A stretch of DNA of 5,231 bases from Gemmatimonadota bacterium (GTDB lineage: Bacteria; Gemmatimonadota; Gemmatimonadetes; Gemmatimonadales; Gemmatimonadaceae), in the NCBI GenBank assembly GCA_028287225.1, contig JAQBPZ010000079.1, positions 1-5,231 on the forward strand, given 5' to 3'. The position numbers and the translations under genes were made by a program. Shown here piece after piece: positions 1 to 5,231 of the stretch (position 1 is the first letter of the stretch; each line of letters opens with the position of its first letter). Under the pieces are notes generated by a model, which worked only from the letters and a program-made list of their open reading frames with translations, was not told where the DNA came from and did not search any database.

Positions 1-401
1 CGCGCCGCGACCGGCCGCAGGGGGCCTCCTCGTTGTACGACCCGCGCGCGGGCTGGATCAACGGCTACCCGCCGCCCTCGGCACGCATCGATCTCGGGCC
101 GGCGGCGCCGGGTGCGCCCGGCGCGCCCGGATCGCGCCGGGCCCCCACTGTCGGCGGACCTGACTCCCTCCCCATCGATCTGGACGTCGCCACGGCCGAG
201 GAGCTCGACCGCCTCCCGCGGATCGGGCCGGGCACCGCGGCGAGGATCCTGGCCAACCGGGACTCTTTCGGCCCGTTCCGCTCGCTCGCCGGGCTGGGGC
301 GGGTCCGGGGGATGGGTCCGGCGACCCTGCGGCGCCTTGCGCCTCGCGTAACCTTTTCAGGACGTGCGGCGTCCATCACCGCGGGGAATCGTCGTCCATG
401 A
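1..401 (+). CDS. ComEA-like helix-hairpin-helix DNA-binding protein, 5'-truncated by the window edge
   Basis: The reading frame is open to the left edge with no stop and ends at TGA 399-401. The first possible start seen is TTG at 33, but it has no ribosome binding site and the frame continues upstream, so the true start is probably outside the window. Counting from that TTG, residues 13-43 are a Pro/Gly/Ala-rich low-complexity stretch (GPAAPGAPGAPG), likely a flexible linker. Residues 48-108 form a ComEA-type tandem helix-hairpin-helix unit: PIDLDVATAEELDRLP, the hairpin LPRIGPGTA at 61-69, the ANRDSFGPF segment, and a second hairpin VRGMGPATL at 91-99. ComEA proteins bind double-stranded DNA without sequence preference at the outer face of the inner membrane during natural transformation. 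A membrane anchor or signal peptide would lie in the missing N-terminus. The location 141 bases before pilB supports a role linked to pilus-dependent DNA uptake. Other HhH proteins act in DNA repair, so the function is inferred while the fold is well supported. Confidence 0.85.
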   Translation, partial: RRDRPQGASSLYDPRAGWINGYPPPSARIDLGPAAPGAPGAPGSRRAPTVGGPDSLPIDLDVATAEELDRLPRIGPGTAARILANRDSFGPFRSLAGLGRVRGMGPATLRRLAPRVTFSGRAASITAGNRRP

Positions 402-423
402 GGCGCCGATCCCCTCGTTCCGC

Positions 424-446
424 GCCTGGCCATTCCATGGCCGGGC
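424..446 (+). terminator. Strong hairpin after the ComEA-like gene (possible terminator or processing site)
   Basis: Bases 424-433 (GCCTGGCCAT) pair with 437-446 (ATGGCCGGGC) as ten base pairs, one of them T-G, around the 3-base loop TCC. The hairpin starts 22 bases after the stop of the ComEA-like gene and lies about 100 bases before pilB. No T-run follows, so it is not a classical intrinsic terminator. It may be an RNA processing or stability element, or a GC-rich terminator without a U-tract. The rest of the 402-542 spacer shows no recognisable promoter boxes. Confidence 0.35.
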
Positions 447-542
447 ACCAGCCGTTCAGGTGCTTTCGCGCGTCGGTGCCGTTGCCGAGCCGCTCAGCGT
501 CTGCTCCGGTTCGAGCCGTTTCCGACGCCCCCGCCTGCTCCC

Positions 543-2369
<1,827 letters not shown>

Positions 2370-2406
2370 GCGTCCTGTTCGTTGCGCCGGGTGGCTGGTG
2401 CTCGCC

Positions 2407-2527
2407 GGCGTACGCGAATTCAGCGAATTTCAACGGCGCGAGCTCCACGAATCGACGGCTTGCGGGGCGTTTCCGCGGGTTCATCCGCGCTGATTCGCAC
2501 TGTCGATTCGCGCGATTCGCGTATGCC
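2407..2527. repeat. Imperfect palindromic element between pilB and pilT
   Basis: The outer arms 2407-2429 and 2505-2527 are inverted copies: 18 of 23 positions match and three more would form G-U pairs in RNA. The left arm begins GGCGTACGCGAAT and the right arm ends ATTCGCGTATGCC. Inside it, CGAATCGAC (2448-2456) is perfectly complementary to GTCGATTCG (2502-2510), and CGCGG (2474-2478) pairs with CCGCG (2485-2489). The word GCGAAT occurs at 2414 and 2423, and its complement ATTCGC at 2493, 2506 and 2515. The element starts 38 bases after pilB stops and is richer in A+T than the flanking genes. It looks like a REP- or MITE-like interspersed palindrome. As RNA it could form a large stem-loop that separates pilB and pilT expression. 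A smaller GCCCC/GGGGC hairpin follows at 2538-2555. The symmetry is read directly; the repeat-family status is inferred. Confidence 0.6.
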
Positions 2528-2643
2528 TCAAGCCACAGCCCCGCGGCGCTGGGGCGGTCCGGCGTCTCTTGTACCGTCTCTCCCGCTCGCTCGTCCTTTC
2601 CGCAGGGCACCGCGTCCCTCCGCACACTTTGTAGCCAGGCCCA

Positions 2644-3780
2644 ATGACTGCTCCAGCCGCCACCGGCATCAACCTGCGCATCCTGCTCGAGGAGATGATC
2701 GAGCGGGACGCGTCCGACCTGCACATCACCGCGGGCGAGCGTCCCAAGATGCGCATCGATGGCGAGATCCAGAACTCGAACCTCGAGTTCGTGATGTCGC
2801 CCAAGGATACGCTGCAGCTGGCGTACTCCGTGCTGACCGAGAACCAGAAGAAGCGCTTCGAGATGGAGGACGAGCTGGACTTCTCGTTCGGCATCCAGAA
2901 CCTCGCGCGCTTCCGTGGCAACTGCTTCAAGCAGCGCGGCTGCGTCTCGATGGTCATCCGGCAGATCCCCTTCTCCATCAAGACCTTCGACGACCTCCGC
3001 CTCCCGGACGTGATCCGGAAGATGGCCGAGCGTCCGCGCGGCCTCGTCCTCGTCACCGGTCCCACGGGCTCGGGCAAGTCGACGACGCTCGCCGCGATGA
3101 TCGACAAGATCAACAAGGAGCGGAAGGGGCACATCATCACGGTCGAGGACCCGATCGAGTTCATCCATCGGCACCAGGGCTGCATCGTCAACCAGCGCGA
3201 GGTCGGCACCGACACCAAGTCGTTCCAGGCCTCGCTCAAGTACGCCCTGCGCCAGGACCCCGACGTCATCCTCATCGGCGAGATGCGCGATCTGGACACG
3301 ATCCAGGCCGCGCTGACGATCTCGGAGACCGGTCACCTCGCGTTCGCGACGCTGCACACCAACAGCGCGGCCGAGGCGATCAACCGCATCATCGACGTGT
3401 TCCCCAGCCACCAGCAGAGCCAGGTGCGCGCACAGCTCGCCTTCGTGCTCGAGGGCGTCATCACCCAGACGCTGCTGCCGAAGGCCAAGGGCCGCGGCCG
3501 CGCGATGGCCGCGGAGATCCTCGTCGTCACCCCCGCCGTGCGCGCGCTGATCCGCGACGACAAGATCCACCAGATCTACAGCACCATGCAGTCCGGCAAG
3601 AAGTTCGGCATGCAGACCATGAACGACGCGCTCTACAACCTCTACATCAATCGCGAGGTCGCGCTGGAGGAATGCCTGCGCGCGTCGCACGACCCGAACG
3701 AGTTCCTGCGCATGATCGGCCAGAGCCCCGAGGACGAGGCGGCGAAGAAGCCCGCCGGCGCGATGGCGGGAAAGAGATAG
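2644..3780 (+). CDS. pilT: Type IV pilus retraction ATPase PilT
   Basis: This 378-residue cytoplasmic hexameric ATPase powers pilus depolymerisation, giving twitching, surface sensing and DNA pull-in. The N-terminal PAS-like domain (about 10-110) contains the family segment RDASDLHITAGERPKMRIDG. The motor domain has Walker A GPTGSGKST at 139-147 (K145), Asp box TVEDPIEF (E168, D169), Walker B DVILIGEMRD at 207-216 (E213) and His box residues H231 and H238 in TGHLAFATLHTN. The C-terminal segment AVRALIRD at 298-305, followed by DKIHQIYSTMQSG, corresponds to the AIRNLIRE motif that PilT needs for retraction, so PilT is preferred over PilB. PilU or a second PilT paralogue cannot be fully excluded. 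The usual length is about 345-375; the surplus is a charged Ala/Lys-rich tail (EDEAAKKPAGAMAGKR). ATG 2644 is chosen because the conserved sequence begins within ten residues. Only a weak AGG (2637-2639) precedes it. Confidence 0.96.
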   Translation: MTAPAATGINLRILLEEMIERDASDLHITAGERPKMRIDGEIQNSNLEFVMSPKDTLQLAYSVLTENQKKRFEMEDELDFSFGIQNLARFRGNCFKQRGCVSMVIRQIPFSIKTFDDLRLPDVIRKMAERPRGLVLVTGPTGSGKSTTLAAMIDKINKERKGHIITVEDPIEFIHRHQGCIVNQREVGTDTKSFQASLKYALRQDPDVILIGEMRDLDTIQAALTISETGHLAFATLHTNSAAEAINRIIDVFPSHQQSQVRAQLAFVLEGVITQTLLPKAKGRGRAMAAEILVVTPAVRALIRDDKIHQIYSTMQSGKKFGMQTMNDALYNLYINREVALEECLRASHDPNEFLRMIGQSPEDEAAKKPAGAMAGKR

Positions 3781-3782
3781 TC

Positions 3783-3873
3783 GGACCGTACGACTGGACG
3801 ACGGCAGGACCGCTGCCTGCCGGTCTTCGCTCCTCCTGTCCTGCTGTCCTGCCGCCCTGCAGTCATTCGGTCC
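3783..3873 (+). promoter_or_regulatory. Alternative stem-loops in the pilT-pilC spacer (possible attenuator)
   Basis: CGGCAGG (3802-3808) can pair with CCTGCCG (3816-3822) as a 7-bp hairpin with a 7-base loop. The same left arm, extended to CGGCAGGAC (3802-3810), is perfectly complementary over nine bases to GTCCTGCCG (3846-3854). The two stems cannot form at once. A further GGACCG (3783-3788) can pair with CGGTCC (3868-3873), closing the whole region and ending six bases before the pilC Shine-Dalgarno. The first hairpin lies 21 bases after the pilT stop and is followed by pyrimidine-rich sequence rather than a true T-run. The complementarity is seen directly. A role in tuning pilC relative to pilT is inference, and GC-rich DNA makes some pairing likely by chance. 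Confidence 0.35.
3836..3859 (+). repeat. 8-bp tandem repeat in the pilT-pilC spacer
   Basis: CTGTCCTG occurs twice in direct succession (3836-3843 and 3844-3851), followed by the related unit CCGCCCTG (3852-3859). The preceding CTCCTCC is a further degenerate version of the pattern. The tract lies 29 bases before pilC and supplies the right arm of the longer alternative stem in this spacer. It is too short to be called a hypermutable tract with confidence, but a gain or loss of units would change leader folding rather than a reading frame. Confidence 0.5.
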
Positions 3874-3878
3874 AACAC

Positions 3879-3883
3879 GAGGA
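3879..3883 (+). promoter_or_regulatory. Shine-Dalgarno sequence of pilC
   Basis: GAGGA lies five bases before ATG 3889 (GAGGAAACCCATG). It fixes the pilC start and is the only convincing ribosome binding site in the window. pilB and pilT have none or a weak one, so translation initiation appears to differ among the three genes. Confidence 0.7.
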
Positions 3884-3888
3884 AACCC

Positions 3889-5091
3889 ATGCCAGCCTTC
3901 ACATACACCGCGCGCGCCCTCAACGGCGATCTCAAGACCGCGACCATCGAGGCGCCGAACCGCGACGAGGTCGTCACGCAGCTCCGGCGGCAGCGGCTCA
4001 ACGTCGTCAAGATCGACGAGGCCAAGGCGGTCGCGAAGAAGAAGAAGAACTCGGGCAAGATCTCGATGCGCGACGTCGTGATCTTCACGCGCCAGTTCTC
4101 CACGATGATCAACGCCGGCCTGCCGCTCGTGCAGGCGCTGGACATCCTCGCGAAGCAGAGCGAGAACCCGGCGCTCCAGGAGGTGACGCTCGCCGTCGTG
4201 TTCGACGTCGAGTCCGGCCACACCGTCGCCGACGCCCTGGGCAAGCACCCCAAGGCCTTCACCGACCTCTACGTCAACATGGTCGCCGCCGGCGAGGCGG
4301 GTGGTATCCTGGACACCATCCTGATGCGTCTCGCGACGTTCATGGAAAAGAACGACGCCCTCGTCCGCAAGGTGAAGGGCGCCATGATCTACCCGGGCGT
4401 CATCTCGAGCGTCGCCGCGATCGCGATCTGCGTGCTGCTCATCTTCGTCATCCCGGTGTTCGAGAAGATGTTCGCGTCGGTGGGCCTGGCGCTCCCGATG
4501 CCGACGCGCGTCGTCATCGCGATGTCCAAGTTCCTCACCGGCTACTGGTGGGCGGTCATCGCCCTCGGCTTCGCCGGCGTCTGGTCGTTCAAGAAGTACT
4601 ACGCCACGAACGACGGGAAGCTGGTCATCGACCGCCTCATGCTGAAGATGCCGGTGCTGGGCGACGTGCTCCGCAAGTCGGCGGTGTCGCGCTTCACCCG
4701 CACGCTGGGCACCCTCATCGGCTCGGGCGTCTCGATTCTCGACGGGCTGGAGATCACGGCCAAGACGGCGGGCAACCGCGTCATCTCCGACGCGATCATG
4801 GAGAGCCGCACGAGCATCGCGGGCGGTGAGACGATCGCCGCCCCGCTCCAGAAGTCGGCGGTGTTCCCGCCGATGGTCATCAGCATGATCGCCGTCGGCG
4901 AACAGACGGGTGGCCTGGACGAGATGCTCTCCAAGATCGCCGACTTCTACGACGAGGAAGTGGACGCCGCGGTGTCCAACCTCCTCAGCCTCATGGAGCC
5001 GGTGATGATCGTGTTCCTCGGCGTGGTGGTCGGCGGCATGGTGGTGGCGATGTACCTGCCGATCTTCGACATGATCAACGCGGTGCAGTAG
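3889..5091 (+). CDS. pilC: Type IV pilus inner-membrane platform protein PilC
   Basis: This 400-residue polytopic protein of the GspF/PilC family sits in the inner membrane and couples PilB and PilT ATP turnover to pilin insertion and removal. It has the two-fold T2SSF layout. Domain 1 (about 66-188) opens with FTRQF at 66-70 and carries the motif GEAGGILD from G135. Domain 2 (about 269-391) opens with FTRTL at 269-273 and carries GEQTGGLD from G337. Three hydrophobic segments are visible: about 168-190 (YPGVISS onward), 219-234 (YWWAVIALGF) and 371-391 (PVMIVFLGVVV onward), as expected for the family. The N-terminus MPAFTYTARALNGD is typical, and a KKKK patch at 50-53 precedes domain 1. Length is normal for PilC (about 400-410). 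It lies 108 bases after pilT with a good Shine-Dalgarno sequence. GspF of type II secretion is the structural alternative; adjacent pilB and pilT support PilC. Confidence 0.96.
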   Translation: MPAFTYTARALNGDLKTATIEAPNRDEVVTQLRRQRLNVVKIDEAKAVAKKKKNSGKISMRDVVIFTRQFSTMINAGLPLVQALDILAKQSENPALQEVTLAVVFDVESGHTVADALGKHPKAFTDLYVNMVAAGEAGGILDTILMRLATFMEKNDALVRKVKGAMIYPGVISSVAAIAICVLLIFVIPVFEKMFASVGLALPMPTRVVIAMSKFLTGYWWAVIALGFAGVWSFKKYYATNDGKLVIDRLMLKMPVLGDVLRKSAVSRFTRTLGTLIGSGVSILDGLEITAKTAGNRVISDAIMESRTSIAGGETIAAPLQKSAVFPPMVISMIAVGEQTGGLDEMLSKIADFYDEEVDAAVSNLLSLMEPVMIVFLGVVVGGMVVAMYLPIFDMINAVQ

Positions 5092-5104
5092 GCAGGGCTG
5101 TGGG

Positions 5105-5130
5105 GCGCACGCCGTTCAATCCGCGTGCGC
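5105..5130 (+). terminator. 8-bp perfect hairpin just after pilC
   Basis: GCGCACGC (5105-5112) is perfectly complementary to GCGTGCGC (5123-5130) around the 10-base loop CGTTCAATCC. It starts 14 bases after the pilC stop, where a transcript end would be expected. It is followed by ACTCCAATTCC rather than a T-run, so it may be a GC-rich terminator without a U-tract or a 3'-end stabilising stem. Confidence 0.4.
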
Positions 5131-5169
5131 ACTCCAATTCCGTCCGGCGCGCAGCCGAATTCGATCCAT

Positions 5170-5192
5170 GGCAGAGATCTGACGTCTCTGCC
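5170..5192. terminator. Second perfect 8-bp hairpin downstream of pilC
   Basis: GGCAGAGA (5170-5177) is perfectly complementary to TCTCTGCC (5185-5192) around the 7-base loop TCTGACG, and a T-G pair could extend each end. It is read 79 bases after pilC. It could be a second termination hairpin or part of the leader or control region of an unseen gene to the right. No T-run follows on the + strand. Confidence 0.3.
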
Positions 5193-5202
5193 GCTGTAAC
5201 CG

Positions 5203-5231
5203 GGAGTCAAATCAATATTGTCGTCCTCCTG
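5203..5231. other. AT-rich end of the window with a CAATATTG palindrome
   Basis: The stretch around 5206-5220 (AGTCAAATCAATATTG) is one of the most A+T-rich runs in the window and contains the 8-base perfect palindrome CAATATTG at 5213-5220. Such a local drop in G+C after an operon end often marks a promoter or operator for the next gene. I see no convincing -35/-10 pair or sigma-54 motif and no start codon before the edge, so this is only a candidate control region. Confidence 0.2.

Noticed and set aside
2385..2405. TGGCTGGTGCTCGC as a possible sigma-54 promoter before pilT
   Set aside because: Sigma-54 sites need GG and GC at a fixed spacing with a TGGCAC-N5-TTGC pattern. The first half is only partly matched and the TTGC half is absent.
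2382..4829. Long + strand open frame of about 815 codons overlapping pilT and pilC
   Set aside because: It is Arg/His/Pro/Gly-rich, has no domain, and spans two spacers and two genes that have unmistakable family motifs in other frames. Long stop-free frames are expected at this G+C.

Overview
The window holds a type IV pilus motor cassette from a GC-rich bacterium. All genes are on the + strand, in the order (partial) ComEA-like helix-hairpin-helix gene, pilB, pilT, pilC. The organism is not identified by any marker gene here. The very high G+C at third codon positions, the compact pilB-pilT-pilC order, and a short ComEA-like protein ending in VTFSG just upstream of pilB make Gemmatimonadota my best guess. 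This is an inference from recalled gene neighbourhoods and should be held loosely.

Layout. Positions 1-401 are the 3' part of a ComEA-like DNA-binding protein gene that is open at the left edge. Positions 402-542 are a short spacer with a strong 10-bp hairpin. PilB, the extension ATPase, runs 543-2369. A 274-base spacer follows, mostly occupied by a 121-base imperfect palindrome built from GCGAAT/ATTCGC words. PilT, the retraction ATPase, runs 2644-3780. Next is a 108-base spacer with alternative stem-loops, an 8-bp tandem repeat and the only clear Shine-Dalgarno sequence of the cassette. PilC, the inner-membrane platform protein, runs 3889-5091. The last 140 bases hold two perfect 8-bp hairpins and an AT-rich end, with no gene that I can see.

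How the parts fit. PilB and PilT are cytoplasmic hexameric ATPases that act in turn on the PilC platform to polymerise and depolymerise the pilin fibre. A ComEA-like protein next to them fits a pilus used for DNA uptake, since ComEA binds incoming DNA, although pilus motors also serve twitching and adhesion. PilB carries two tandem 24-residue motifs of the MshEN type, which predicts control of pilus extension by cyclic di-GMP. No pilin, prepilin peptidase, secretin or PilMNOPQ gene lies in the window.

I found no undescribed multi-gene system. The points most worth a second look are the near-ideal c-di-GMP motif pair in PilB, the long segment inside the PilB zinc-cysteine region, and structured or repetitive DNA in the pilB-pilT and pilT-pilC spacers.
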